DNA of 64,000 nucleotides from Rhodobacterales bacterium HKCCE2091. Its GTDB lineage: Bacteria > Pseudomonadota > Alphaproteobacteria > Rhodobacterales > Rhodobacteraceae. A model generated the notes under the pieces. It saw only the letters and a program-made list of their open reading frames with translations. It was not told the origin of the DNA and searched no databases. Positions 1 through 8,946 of this stretch are shown in pieces. Both the position numbers and the translations under genes were made by a program. The stretch is from the NCBI GenBank assembly GCA_015689685.1, contig WVSL01000003.1, forward strand, positions 186,001 through 250,000, read 5' to 3'. Within the stretch, counting starts at the first letter, position 1; every line of letters starts with the position of its first letter.

Positions 1-1
1 C

Positions 2-868
<867 letters not shown>

Positions 869-893
869 CGGCGACGCGCGATCGCGCAACGGG

Positions 894-921
894 ACGCCCC
901 CGGCCGGATGGCCGGGGGCGT
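894..921 (+). terminator. Intrinsic terminator-like hairpin after katG
   Basis: A perfect 12-bp stem (ACGCCCCCGGCC, 894-905, with its complement at 910-921) closes a GGAT tetraloop, followed by TCGTCATTT. It sits 26 bases after the katG stop. The U-tract is weak, as is common at this base composition. Confidence 0.75.
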
Positions 922-1023
922 TCGTCATTTCCGGACCAAGCCCCCGGACCGCCCTGCCCGCTTGCGCGGCGTCGCGGTTCCCGACAATCTCGGCGCCGTG
1001 ACGACATTCGGGGGGGGGAGACC

Positions 1024-1803
1024 ATGACCGGCATCACGACAGCCCTGCCGGTGGACCTGTCCGGCCTTCGCGTCGCCATCAGTGCCGGGGCCGCGGGGAT
1101 CGGCCGCGTCACCGCCGACAGCTTCGCCGCGCGCGGTGCCACGGTCTTCATCTGCGACATCGACGCCGGGGCGGTCGCCGCCTGCCCCTACGGCGGGATG
1201 GTCGCGGACATGGGCGAGGTCGCCGGGGCCGAGGCCTTCGTCGACGCGGCCGTGGAGACGCTCGGCGGGCTCGACGTGCTGGTTAACAATGCCGGGATCG
1301 CGGGGCCGACGACCGGGATCGAGACCGTCGCGCCGGACGACCTCGACCGGGTCATGCGGATCGACCTGCAATCCATGTTCCACACCACCCGCCGCGCAAC
1401 GCCCGCCCTGCGGCAGGCCGGCGGCGGGTCGATCGTGAACCTGTCGTCCATCGCCGGGCGGTTCGGATACGGGATGCGGACGCCCTATGCCGCCGCGAAG
1501 TGGGGCGTGGTCGGGCTGACCAAGTCGCTCGCGATCGAACTCGGGCCGGACGGCATCCGGGTCAACGCGATCCTGCCCGGCGTCGTGTCGGGCGACAGGA
1601 TCAGGGCGGTCATCGCGGCGAAGGCGGAGGCCGCCGGGATCGGGTTCGAGGAGCAGGAGAAGATCTTCCTCGCCAACTCGCTTCGCACCTACATCTCGCC
1701 GCACGACATCGCCAACATGGCGCTCTACCTCTGCTCGCCCTTCGGCGCGACGATCAGCGGGCAGGCCCTGTCGATCTGCGGCGACCAGCAATACCTGCCC
1801 TGA
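1024..1803 (+). CDS. Short-chain dehydrogenase/reductase (SDR), substrate unknown
   Basis: A 259-residue classical SDR, predicted to be a cytoplasmic NAD(P)-dependent oxidoreductase. The cofactor turn appears as SAGAAGIG (residues 20-27), the NNAG motif is at 88-91, and the catalytic Ser (around 141-142), Tyr155 and Lys159 are present in SSIAG...YAAAK. An Asp after beta-2 (FICDID) favours NAD over NADP. The SELGPDGIRVNAILPG-like block follows. The ATG is preceded by a GGGGGAGA ribosome binding site. It is followed 21 bases later by the DUF2200 gene, probably in the same transcript. The substrate cannot be told from sequence; 3-oxoacyl-ACP reductase-like and sugar/polyol dehydrogenase annotations are both possible. 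Confidence 0.9.
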   Translation: MTGITTALPVDLSGLRVAISAGAAGIGRVTADSFAARGATVFICDIDAGAVAACPYGGMVADMGEVAGAEAFVDAAVETLGGLDVLVNNAGIAGPTTGIETVAPDDLDRVMRIDLQSMFHTTRRATPALRQAGGGSIVNLSSIAGRFGYGMRTPYAAAKWGVVGLTKSLAIELGPDGIRVNAILPGVVSGDRIRAVIAAKAEAAGIGFEEQEKIFLANSLRTYISPHDIANMALYLCSPFGATISGQALSICGDQQYLP

Positions 1804-1824
1804 ACGGCCGGTGAGGAGGACCGG

Positions 1825-2184
1825 ATGGCCGGACACAGGATCTACGGAATGGCGGTCTCGGCGGTCTACCCCCACTACGTGCGCAAGGCCGAGAAGAAGG
1901 GCCGCACGCGCGCCGAGGTCGACGAGATCATCCGCTGGCTCACCGGCTACGACGCCGCCGCGCTGGAGTCGCTGCTGGCGGACGGCACCGATTTCGAGGC
2001 CTTCTTCGCCGAGGCGCCGGCGATGAACCCCGCCCGCAAGGCGATCACCGGCGTCATCTGCGGGATCCGCGTCGAGGAGATCGAGGAGCCGCTGATGCAG
2101 GAGATCCGGTATCTCGACAAGCTGGTGGACGAACTGGCGCGGGGCAAGGCGATGGAGAAGATCCTGCGCCGACCGCCGGAATGA
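1825..2184 (+). CDS. DUF2200 family protein
   Basis: A soluble 119-residue protein without signal peptide or membrane segment. It matches the DUF2200 family along its whole length: N-terminal [15 protein letters not shown], a central IIRWLTGY block, and [28 protein letters not shown]. The family has no established function. A good GAGGAGG site lies 6 bases before the ATG. Its position just after the SDR suggests co-transcription. It ends 43 bases from the convergent DUF6456 gene. Confidence 0.85.
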   Translation: MAGHRIYGMAVSAVYPHYVRKAEKKGRTRAEVDEIIRWLTGYDAAALESLLADGTDFEAFFAEAPAMNPARKAITGVICGIRVEEIEEPLMQEIRYLDKLVDELARGKAMEKILRRPPE

Positions 2185-2226
2185 GGCCGCGGGTGCCGCC
2201 GGGCGCGTGGCGCGGCGGCGTCCGTG

Positions 2227-3363
2227 TCAGCCGCGGGTGGCGGGCTTGAACCCGTAGCGGTCCTCGTAGTGTTTGGCGAGCCGCTGGAGACCGATCTTCA
2301 GCACGATCTTGCCCGACCGGGCCGACCAGCCGAGCCGCTTTTCAGCCGATTCCAGGCCTTCGAGAAAGCAGCAGACCCGCATCACCACGTCGCCGAGCCC
2401 CGGCCCGAGATCGTCAAGCGCGTCTGAGACCCGCTGCCGCGCGGCGCGCGGCCCCTCCGCCATGCCGTTGCCGGACAGGAAGCCGCCGCGATCCGCGCCG
2501 GTGAGGAAGCGTTCCCAGTTCTGGCCCACGCGCGGCCCCATCTGGGCGCGCTCGAAATCCTCGCGCAACTTCTCGCCCACCTGAACGAGGTCGGGGGTGA
2601 GAAACGGCTTGCCGTCCGCGCCCTTGCGCCGGGCCAGCGCGGTCAGCGGCGTTTCCGCGAGGTTGACGCGGGTGCGGTTGACGCTGCCGTCCTCGCCCTC
2701 GATGTCGCGGTCGCCCCAGTCCCGGTGCTGCGCCTGGAACGGGCTCTGGGCCTCGGCGAAGGCGGGCGCGCGGCCGTCCGCGGTGCGGCGCTGCTGGCGC
2801 TCCTCCTCGATCAGGCGTTTCAGCGCGGCCTTCCCCGTCGCCGTGATGGCGTATTTCGACAGCCGCGAGATCTCCTGCGGCTTGATCCAGTCCTTGAGCG
2901 CGAAGGCGATGGCCACGGCGCGGTCGACGACGGCGGTGCGGGTCTGTTCGCCCGAGGGGCCGGGCCGCAGCACGACCGCCTTTTCCATGTCCGTGGCCAG
3001 CACCAGGAGGGCGCCGGTTTCGCACAGCCGGCGAAGGATGCGGCGGGCTTCGCGGTTGATGATGCGTTCATCGGTGACGATCGGCTGCCTGACCGAGGCG
3101 TTCATCGAGGTCTCCTTGATTGATCTGTCTGTGTCCCGGGGACCCGGAGACACGAAGGCGGCGAGTCCTTCGTCCACCAGGGGATCGTCACGCTTCACTT
3201 CGACCTGCCGGACGCGGCGGGCGACAGTCGACGGTGAGGCCGCCTCGGACCTCGCGATCTGCCGGATGGATTCGCCGTGGACCACGTGGCGCAGGTACTG
3301 CCGCGCCGCTGCCGGTAACCAGGCGGGGAATCCTCCACTGTCGCTGTTGTTCCCCCGTGTCAT
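2227..3363 (-). CDS. DUF6456 helix-turn-helix protein
   Basis: A 378-residue protein. The chosen ATG at 3363 gives an N-terminal helix-turn-helix (AWLPAAARQYLRHVVHGES, IRQIARSEAASPSTVARRVRQ), a variable linker, and a C-terminal DUF6456-type region from about residue 250 (ETPLTALARRKGADGKPFL onwards). The helix-turn-helix implies DNA binding; the regulated genes are unknown. The frame is open upstream of the chosen start, but that stretch is low quality and overlaps the intergenic AT-rich region. The gene is divergent from the small DUF6477 gene, an arrangement I recall as common in Rhodobacteraceae. Confidence 0.85.
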   Translation of the reverse strand: MTRGNNSDSGGFPAWLPAAARQYLRHVVHGESIRQIARSEAASPSTVARRVRQVEVKRDDPLVDEGLAAFVSPGPRDTDRSIKETSMNASVRQPIVTDERIINREARRILRRLCETGALLVLATDMEKAVVLRPGPSGEQTRTAVVDRAVAIAFALKDWIKPQEISRLSKYAITATGKAALKRLIEEERQQRRTADGRAPAFAEAQSPFQAQHRDWGDRDIEGEDGSVNRTRVNLAETPLTALARRKGADGKPFLTPDLVQVGEKLREDFERAQMGPRVGQNWERFLTGADRGGFLSGNGMAEGPRAARQRVSDALDDLGPGLGDVVMRVCCFLEGLESAEKRLGWSARSGKIVLKIGLQRLAKHYEDRYGFKPATRG

Positions 3364-3564
3364 GTCACCCTGCCCCCAGAGGTGTGGATAACATGGCCGA
3401 ACTTTTGCCAATTTGATTACCAATTCGTTAAAAATCTCCATTCCGAAGTCAAAATGTTTCCCTTTTGTAAACAATAGATAGCCGTCCGCTCGCTGCTCCC
3501 CCGATGCCGCAACGGCAACTTTCAGACCGATAGTGTCGGCCTGTGGACCAATGGGGGAATTGCC
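3364..3564. promoter_or_regulatory. AT-rich divergent promoter region with a CtrA-like site
   Basis: This 200-bp gap between divergent DUF6456 and DUF6477 genes is strikingly AT-rich from about 3395 to 3480 compared with everything around it. It holds TTAC-N7-TTAA at 3417-3431, one base away from the TTAA-N7-TTAA recognition pattern of the alphaproteobacterial cell-cycle regulator CtrA. Promoters for both genes are expected here. CtrA control is inference. Confidence 0.4.
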
Positions 3565-3831
3565 ATGACAGACCTGACGATCGACCTGAGTTCGATGTCC
3601 CGCCCGCGGGTGCTGGTGCAGGCCGCGCGCTTCGCCGCCGCGGCAACGCAACGCCGCCGCAGCCGCGCCGCCGCGGATGCCCGGCCGCCGGCCTGGGACA
3701 AGCTGATAGAGGAGGAAGGCCGTCTCGACGCCGCGCGCCGGGCGGGCGATGCCGGCTACTCGCCGACCCGCCACGTCACCGTGCTGACCGCCCTGCTCGC
3801 CGGTGCCGGTGAAACCGGCACCGCGGCCTGA
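3565..3831 (+). CDS. DUF6477 family small protein
   Basis: An 88-residue, Arg/Ala-rich soluble protein with the block RPRVLVQAARFAAAA near the N-terminus and WDKLIEEEGRLDAARRAGDAGY in the middle, typical of the small DUF6477 proteins of Rhodobacteraceae. No catalytic motif is seen and the function is unknown. It starts with an ATG preceded by GGGGGAATTGCC. It is divergent from DUF6456 and convergent with the following methyltransferase gene (22-base gap). Confidence 0.75.
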   Translation: MTDLTIDLSSMSRPRVLVQAARFAAAATQRRRSRAAADARPPAWDKLIEEEGRLDAARRAGDAGYSPTRHVTVLTALLAGAGETGTAA

Positions 3832-3853
3832 AGAGCAGGCTCAGGCGAAGGTG

Positions 3854-5398
3854 TCAGGCGAAGGCGTCGGGCATCTCCGCCTTGCGGCGGGTGACGAAGG
3901 CCTCCAGCGCCTCGCGCACGGCCGGGTCCATCGGCGGCGCCTGGTACTCTTCCAGCCGCCGCGTCACCCGCGCCGAGGCGAGCTGGATGGTGTCGCGCCC
4001 GCCCTCGTCGATCCAGGTCTCGTAGGGCTTGTAGTCCAGGACCTCGGTCCGCCAGAACGCTTCCTTGAAGTTGGCTTGCGTGTGGGCGCAGCCGAGGTAG
4101 TGGCCGCCCGGCCCGACCTCGCGGATGGCGTCCATCGCCTGGGCGTTCTCGGACGTGTCGACACCGCGGGCGATGCTGTGCAGGACGCCGAGCTGGTCGG
4201 CGTCCATCACGAACTTCTCCGGGCTCGCCACGAGGCCGCCTTCCAGCCAGCCGCAGGCGTGCAGCATGAAGTTCACGCCGGACAGGAGCCCCGCGTTCAG
4301 CGTGTTGGCGCTTTCGTAGGCGGCCTGCGCGTCCGGCAGCTTCGACCCGGTGAACCCGCCCGCCGAACGATAGGGCAGCCCGAGCCGCCGGGCGAGTTGG
4401 CCCGCGCCGTAGGTGATCTGGCTGGCTTCCGGCGTGCCGAAGGTCGGTGCGCCCGAATTCATGTCGATCGAGGTCACGAAGGCGCCGAAGATCGCCGGCG
4501 CGCCCTTGCGGATGAGCTGGCTGTAGGCGACGCCGACCATGACCTCCGCCATGACCTGGGTGAGCGTCCCCATGACCGAAACCGGCGCCATCGCGCCGCC
4601 GACGATGAACGGCGAGATGATCGCCGCCTGCCCCGCCGCCGCGTAGACTTCCAGCGCGCCCATCATCGTCGCGTCGAAGGTGAGCGGCGAGTTGATGTTC
4701 ACGAGCGAGGTCATCACCGTGTTCTGGTCGACGAACTCCTCGCCGAAGAGGATCTTCGACATCTCGATCGAATCCTCGGCCCGGTCCGGCGCGGTGACCG
4801 ATCCCATGTAGGGTTTGTCCGAAAGCGTCATGTGCGCCATCAGCATGTCGAGATGGCGCTTGTTCACCGGGATGTCGGTCGGCTCGCACACCGTGCCGCC
4901 GGAATGGTGAAGCCACTTCGACATGTAGCCGAGTTTCACGAACACCTCGAAGTCGGCCATCGTCGCGTAGCGGCGACCACGGGCGGTGTCCCAGACGAAG
5001 GGCGGGCCGTAGACCGGCGCGAGCACCAGCGACTTGCCACCGATCTCGACCGAGCGTTCGGGGTTGCGGGCGTGTTGCGTGAAGCTGCCGGGGGCGGTCT
5101 TGAGCAACTCGCGGGCCAGCCCGCGCGGCAGGCGCACGCGCTCGCCCTCCACGTCCGCGCCGGCATCGCGCCAGCGTTCCAGCGCCTCGGGGTTCTCGAC
5201 GAAGTTCACGCCGATTTCGGCCAGGATCGTCTCGGCGTTCTGCTCGATGATCTCCATCGCCTCGGAATGCAGGATCTCGAGGTTGGGGATGTTGCGCTCG
5301 ATGTAGCGCGCGGTCTCGATCCGGACCGCCGTCCGTTCCGCCCGCCGCGCAGCGCCACCGCCGCCCCGTGTCCGCCTGCGCTCCGCCGTCTCGACCAT
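3854..5398 (-). CDS. MttB-family (trimethylamine/betaine-type) corrinoid methyltransferase, non-pyrrolysine
   Basis: A 514-residue TIM-barrel protein of the trimethylamine methyltransferase superfamily; recognisable blocks include GVNFVENPEALE, VYGPPFVWDTARGRRYAT, SGGTVCEPTDIPV, GAFVTSIDMNSGAPTFGTPEA and EVGPGGHYLGCAHTQ. There is no in-frame amber codon, so this is the non-pyrrolysine branch, some members of which demethylate glycine betaine or other quaternary amines to a corrinoid protein. No corrinoid protein or activating protein is encoded nearby. Start chosen at ATG 5398 (MVETAERRR); the open frame extends 27 codons further without family similarity. Glycine betaine as substrate is inference supported by the sarcosine oxidase and dimethylglycine dehydrogenase-like genes elsewhere in the window. 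Confidence 0.88.
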   Translation of the reverse strand: MVETAERRRTRGGGGAARRAERTAVRIETARYIERNIPNLEILHSEAMEIIEQNAETILAEIGVNFVENPEALERWRDAGADVEGERVRLPRGLARELLKTAPGSFTQHARNPERSVEIGGKSLVLAPVYGPPFVWDTARGRRYATMADFEVFVKLGYMSKWLHHSGGTVCEPTDIPVNKRHLDMLMAHMTLSDKPYMGSVTAPDRAEDSIEMSKILFGEEFVDQNTVMTSLVNINSPLTFDATMMGALEVYAAAGQAAIISPFIVGGAMAPVSVMGTLTQVMAEVMVGVAYSQLIRKGAPAIFGAFVTSIDMNSGAPTFGTPEASQITYGAGQLARRLGLPYRSAGGFTGSKLPDAQAAYESANTLNAGLLSGVNFMLHACGWLEGGLVASPEKFVMDADQLGVLHSIARGVDTSENAQAMDAIREVGPGGHYLGCAHTQANFKEAFWRTEVLDYKPYETWIDEGGRDTIQLASARVTRRLEEYQAPPMDPAVREALEAFVTRRKAEMPDAFA

Positions 5399-5518
5399 GG
5401 TCCTGTGCCTCGTCCTTGGGCCCCCTTGATGCGCTAGGTTATCCCCGACGGCGGACCCGCCCGGAGCCTGAAACGGCATCCGCGTCGCAAATGCGACATG
5501 GCGCGGCGGCGGCAGGGC

Positions 5519-6343
5519 CTAGCGGCGGGCGACGAGGATGTCGCAGGGCGGATCGCGCAGGAGCGTCTCGGTGAAGCTGCCGAGCACCATCGGCGCCAGC
5601 GCGGGCCGCCCATGCGCCCCGATCAGGAGCAGGTCAGGCTCGACCTCGGCCAGCTTGCGCACCAGCAGCCGCGTCGGGCTGTCGTCCTCCGGCACCGGCT
5701 TGGCGGCGGCCGCGGGCAGATCCGCGCTGTCCCACCAGGTATCGAGATCGCGCACGGCCTCCTTGCGGAACGGCGCGACCGCCTCGGCGCTGCCGTCGGG
5801 CGCGATGAAGCCGCGGAACGGGACGTGGAAGGCGTGGAAGGTCTCGATCTTCGCCTGCGGCGCGAGGTCCGCCCCGGCGACGATCGCGGCGGCGCAGGCG
5901 GGCGACAGGTCGATCCCGGCCAGGAGCGTGCGGTAATCGTGGTCGACCGCGTCGGCGGCCAGCAGGACCGGCATCGGCACCGCGCGGACGATGCGTTCCA
6001 TCGTCGTGCCGGTGAAGGTGTCCCAGAACGGGCGCGGCCGGTGGACGCCGAGCACCACGAGGTCGGCGGCGGTATCGGCGGCCGCGGCGGCGATGTTGCG
6101 CACCGGTTCGCCCAGTTCGACCCGGATCTCGACGGCATGGTCGGAAATCGAGGCCGCGAGCGTGCCGAGTTCCTCCCGCGCTTCGGCGGCAAGGCCGGTG
6201 GCGACCCGCTCGGGCAGGTCCTCGTCCACCACCGAAAGGACCGTCAGGGCCGCGCCATGCGCCTCCGCGAGACGGAAGGCGCGGCGCAATGCGCGTTCGG
6301 ACCGGATCGAAAGATCCGAGGCGACGAGGATCGTGCTTGGCAT
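5519..6343 (-). CDS. Tandem-domain universal stress protein
   Basis: A 274-residue protein with two UspA folds, roughly residues 1-135 and 140-274. Each begins with the beta-1 pattern (ILVASDLS; TLLAGIDLS). The second domain keeps the nucleotide-binding motif G-x2-G-x9-G-[ST] (GAHGRPALAPMVLGSF), while the first is altered around GVHRPRPFWDTFTGTT. The family is cytoplasmic and linked to general stress survival; the exact role is unknown. The ATG has an AAGGAG site 8 bases upstream. The gene lies downstream of the YciF-like gene on the same strand, with a 122-base gap. Confidence 0.9.
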   Translation of the reverse strand: MPSTILVASDLSIRSERALRRAFRLAEAHGAALTVLSVVDEDLPERVATGLAAEAREELGTLAASISDHAVEIRVELGEPVRNIAAAAADTAADLVVLGVHRPRPFWDTFTGTTMERIVRAVPMPVLLAADAVDHDYRTLLAGIDLSPACAAAIVAGADLAPQAKIETFHAFHVPFRGFIAPDGSAEAVAPFRKEAVRDLDTWWDSADLPAAAAKPVPEDDSPTRLLVRKLAEVEPDLLLIGAHGRPALAPMVLGSFTETLLRDPPCDILVARR

Positions 6344-6465
6344 GGTTCTGCTCCTTTCCCTGAGCCACCATCAAAGCGGCTCAGGGGCATGGGTGCAATG
6401 CGGCAAGGCGTGCCGCCGGGGGGTGGAGGAGCGCGGCCCCGCTCCCCCGCGCCCCCGCTCCAGTA

Positions 6466-6948
6466 TCAGGCGGCCTCGCGGTTGAGGGTCGTCTCGCCGA
6501 GGTCACTGAGCTTGCGGTCGGCCTCGTATTCCTGGCCGAGGTTCTCCTGCAGGAGGCTCACCGCCTCGTCGTGGCCGAGCGTCCCGGCCCAGGCGATGAG
6601 GGTGCCATAGCGCGTGATCTCGTAGTGCTCGACGGCCTGGGCGCAGGCGATCATGCCGGCGTCGCGGGCATCGCCCGTTTCGGCCTCGTCCATGATTTCC
6701 TTCGCTTCCTCGATGATCCCGTTGATCGCCGGGCAGGTCTCGCCCCGGGGTTTCAGGCCGAGAAGCTCGAACACCTTCTCGAGGTTCTCGACCTGCTGCT
6801 CCGTCTCTTCCAGGTGGGACTCGAAGGCTTCGCGCAGGTCCTCGGAATCGGCGTTCCGGGCCATCTTCGGCAGGGCCTTCAGCACCTGCTTCTCGGCGTA
6901 GTAGATGTCGCGCAGGAAGTGGGTGAACAGTCCGTCCAGGTCTTTCAT
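6466..6948 (-). CDS. YciE/YciF-like ferritin-fold protein (DUF892)
   Basis: A 160-residue all-helical protein of the DUF892 family, a diiron ferritin-like fold. The metal-ligand pattern is visible in RDIYYAEKQVLKALPKM, ESHLEETEQQVENLE and AQAVEHYEITRYGTL, where the conserved Glu and His residues would bind two metal ions. Family members are stress-induced. Length is normal and there is no export signal. A GGAGGA site precedes the ATG. It points away from guaA, sharing a 136-base divergent intergenic region, and probably forms a stress pair with the downstream Usp gene. Confidence 0.88.
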   Translation of the reverse strand: MKDLDGLFTHFLRDIYYAEKQVLKALPKMARNADSEDLREAFESHLEETEQQVENLEKVFELLGLKPRGETCPAINGIIEEAKEIMDEAETGDARDAGMIACAQAVEHYEITRYGTLIAWAGTLGHDEAVSLLQENLGQEYEADRKLSDLGETTLNREAA

Positions 6949-7084
6949 GTCCTCAATCCTCCATTGAGATCGGGCGGCGCTCCGCGCCCCCGACGCACAA
7001 CACCGGCGGCCGCCGAACGTTCCGCCCCCGGCCCGCGCATCGGCTCGGTCTTGCGCATCCCGGCCCGTCTGCTATTCGCCACAC

Positions 7085-8662
7085 ATGACAGCGCCCGCAT
7101 CCCCCCTCGCCGCCCGCCACGATTGCCTGCTCGTCGTCGACTTCGGCAGCCAGGTGACGCAGCTCATCGCGCGCCGCCTGCGCGAGTTGAACATCTACTG
7201 CGAGATCCACCCGTTCCAGGCCGTCGACGCGGCGCTGCTGGCACGGCTGGCGCCCAAGGCGGTGATCCTCTCGGGCGGTCCTGCCAGCGTGATCGACGCC
7301 GGGTCCCCCCGGCCCCCGGCGGAGGTGTTCGACCTCGGCGTGCCGGTGCTGGGCATCTGCTACGGACAACAGGTGATGATGCAGATGCTCGGCGGCGAGG
7401 TCGTGCGCGGCGACGGCACCGCGGAGTTCGGCCGCGCCTTCGTCACCGGGTCGGAACCGCTAGACATCCTCGACGGCTGGTTCGACGGCGGGCGGGAACA
7501 GGTCTGGATGAGCCACGGCGACCACGTCGCGCGGCTGGCCCCCGGCTTCGGCGTCTACGCCACCTCGCCCGGCGCGCCCTTCGCGGTGGTCGCGGATCCG
7601 TCGCGCCATTTCTACGCCGTTCAGTTCCACCCCGAGGTTCACCACACCCCGAACGGCCGCCGCCTCTACGAGAACTTCGTCAGGCTTGCGGGCTTCACCG
7701 GCGACTGGACGATGGGCGCCTTCCGCGACGAGGCGATCCAGCGGATCCGCGACCAGGTCGGCGACGCGAAGGTGATCTGCGCCCTGTCCGGCGGGGTGGA
7801 TTCGTCGGTCGCGGCGGTCCTGATCCACGAGGCGATCGGCGACCAGCTGACCTGCGTCTTCGTCGATCACGGGCTGATGCGGCTGAACGAGGCCGAGGAA
7901 GTCGTGGGCATGTTCCGCGACCACATGAACCTGCCCTTGATCCACGCGCAGGAGCAGGACCTGTTCCTCGGCGCGCTCGACGGCGTGTCGGACCCCGAGA
8001 CGAAGCGGAAGATCATCGGCAAGCTGTTCATCGACGTGTTCCAGAAACACGCCGACGAGATCGAGGGCGCGGCCTTCCTCGCCCAGGGCACGCTCTACCC
8101 CGACGTGATCGAAAGCGTCAGCTTTTCCGGCGGCCCGTCGGTCACGATCAAGTCGCACCACAACGTGGGCGGCCTGCCCGAGAAGATGGGCCTGAAACTG
8201 GTCGAGCCGCTGCGCGAGCTGTTCAAGGACGAGGTCCGCGCGCTCGGCCGTGAACTGGGCCTGCCCGACAAGTTCATCGGCCGCCACCCCTTCCCCGGCC
8301 CCGGCCTCGCGATCCGCTGCCCAGGCGAGATCACGCGCGAGAAGCTCGACATCCTGCGCCGTGCCGATGCCGTCTACATCGACCAGATCCGCCGTCACGG
8401 GCTCTACGACGAGATCTGGCAGGCCTTCGCCGCGATCCTGCCCGTCCGCACGGTAGGCGTGATGGGCGACGGCCGGACGTACGACTACGCCTGCTCGCTC
8501 CGCGCGGTCACCAGCGTCGACGGCATGACCGCCGACTACTACCCGTTCAGCCACGAGTTCCTGGGCGAGACCGCGACGCGGATCATCAACGAGGTGCGGG
8601 GCATCAACCGGGTGATGTACGACGTGACCTCGAAACCTCCGGGCACGATCGAGTACGAGTGA
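7085..8662 (+). CDS. guaA: GMP synthase (glutamine-hydrolysing)
   Basis: A 525-residue GMP synthetase, converting XMP to GMP with ATP and glutamine in purine synthesis. The N-terminal class I glutamine amidotransferase has nucleophile Cys92 in GICYGQQ and His182/Glu184 in QFHPEVH. The ATP pyrophosphatase domain follows with the P-loop SGGVDSS (235-241). The C-terminal dimerisation/XMP domain carries [14 protein letters not shown] and ends in PPGTIEYE, the usual end of GuaA. Length is as expected. No clear Shine-Dalgarno precedes the ATG. It appears to be a single-gene unit. Confidence 0.99.
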   Translation: MTAPASPLAARHDCLLVVDFGSQVTQLIARRLRELNIYCEIHPFQAVDAALLARLAPKAVILSGGPASVIDAGSPRPPAEVFDLGVPVLGICYGQQVMMQMLGGEVVRGDGTAEFGRAFVTGSEPLDILDGWFDGGREQVWMSHGDHVARLAPGFGVYATSPGAPFAVVADPSRHFYAVQFHPEVHHTPNGRRLYENFVRLAGFTGDWTMGAFRDEAIQRIRDQVGDAKVICALSGGVDSSVAAVLIHEAIGDQLTCVFVDHGLMRLNEAEEVVGMFRDHMNLPLIHAQEQDLFLGALDGVSDPETKRKIIGKLFIDVFQKHADEIEGAAFLAQGTLYPDVIESVSFSGGPSVTIKSHHNVGGLPEKMGLKLVEPLRELFKDEVRALGRELGLPDKFIGRHPFPGPGLAIRCPGEITREKLDILRRADAVYIDQIRRHGLYDEIWQAFAAILPVRTVGVMGDGRTYDYACSLRAVTSVDGMTADYYPFSHEFLGETATRIINEVRGINRVMYDVTSKPPGTIEYE

Positions 8663-8770
8663 GCCGGCCTCCTCAGGCCCCCGCCCGGGCACGGCCCGGC
8701 CGGGAGCCATCGTCGCCCGGCGCTGCCGCGGAGAGAGGACCGCGCTTCGCGAGGGCTGTTCAGGTCTGGA

Positions 8771-8805
8771 TGCCTCCGGCGGGGAATATTTTCAGGATGA
8801 AGAAG
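8771..8805 (-). repeat. Dispersed intergenic repeat, copy A (minus orientation)
   Basis: Read on the minus strand, this copy runs CTTCTTCATCCTGAAAATAT then TCCCCGCCGGAGGCA. It aligns with the copy at 17337-17372 except for a few substitutions and one extra base, and lies in opposite orientation to the partial copy at 8858. It is wholly intergenic, between guaA and bamB. Confidence 0.7.
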
Positions 8806-8857
8806 GGCTTGCGCGTCGACGTTCGGGCGGATGTTCGACACAAGGTGCCGATACCGG

Positions 8858-8886
8858 CTTCTCTATTCCGGAAATATCCACGGGGG
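8858..8886 (+). repeat. Dispersed intergenic repeat, copy B (partial)
   Basis: CTTCTCTATTCCGGAAATAT followed by CCACGGGGG matches the left two thirds of the copy at 17337-17372 but has lost the GCCGGAGGC end. With copy A it forms an inverted pair, so a transcript across 8771-8886 could fold back on itself. Confidence 0.65.
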
Positions 8887-8902
8887 TGAATGCGGCGGAG
8901 CC

Positions 8903-8929
8903 GCAGAGGGGGCAGTCGGCCCCCTCTGC
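8903..8929. terminator. Hairpin between guaA and bamB
   Basis: A perfect 11-bp stem, GCAGAGGGGGC (8903-8913) with GCCCCCTCTGC (8919-8929), closes a 5-base loop. It sits 18 bases downstream of the bamB stop on the minus strand and could also serve transcripts leaving guaA. There is no U-tract, so the efficiency is uncertain. Confidence 0.55.
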
Positions 8930-8946
8930 CCGTTCAACGCCTCGAA

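Noticed and set aside
2185-2226. Hairpin between the DUF2200 and DUF6456 genes
   Set aside because: Only imperfect GC-rich complementarity that is expected by chance at this composition.
8659-8889. Possible 76-residue gene after guaA
   Set aside because: It crosses the dispersed repeat, lacks a ribosome binding site and has no recognisable sequence; treated as non-coding.
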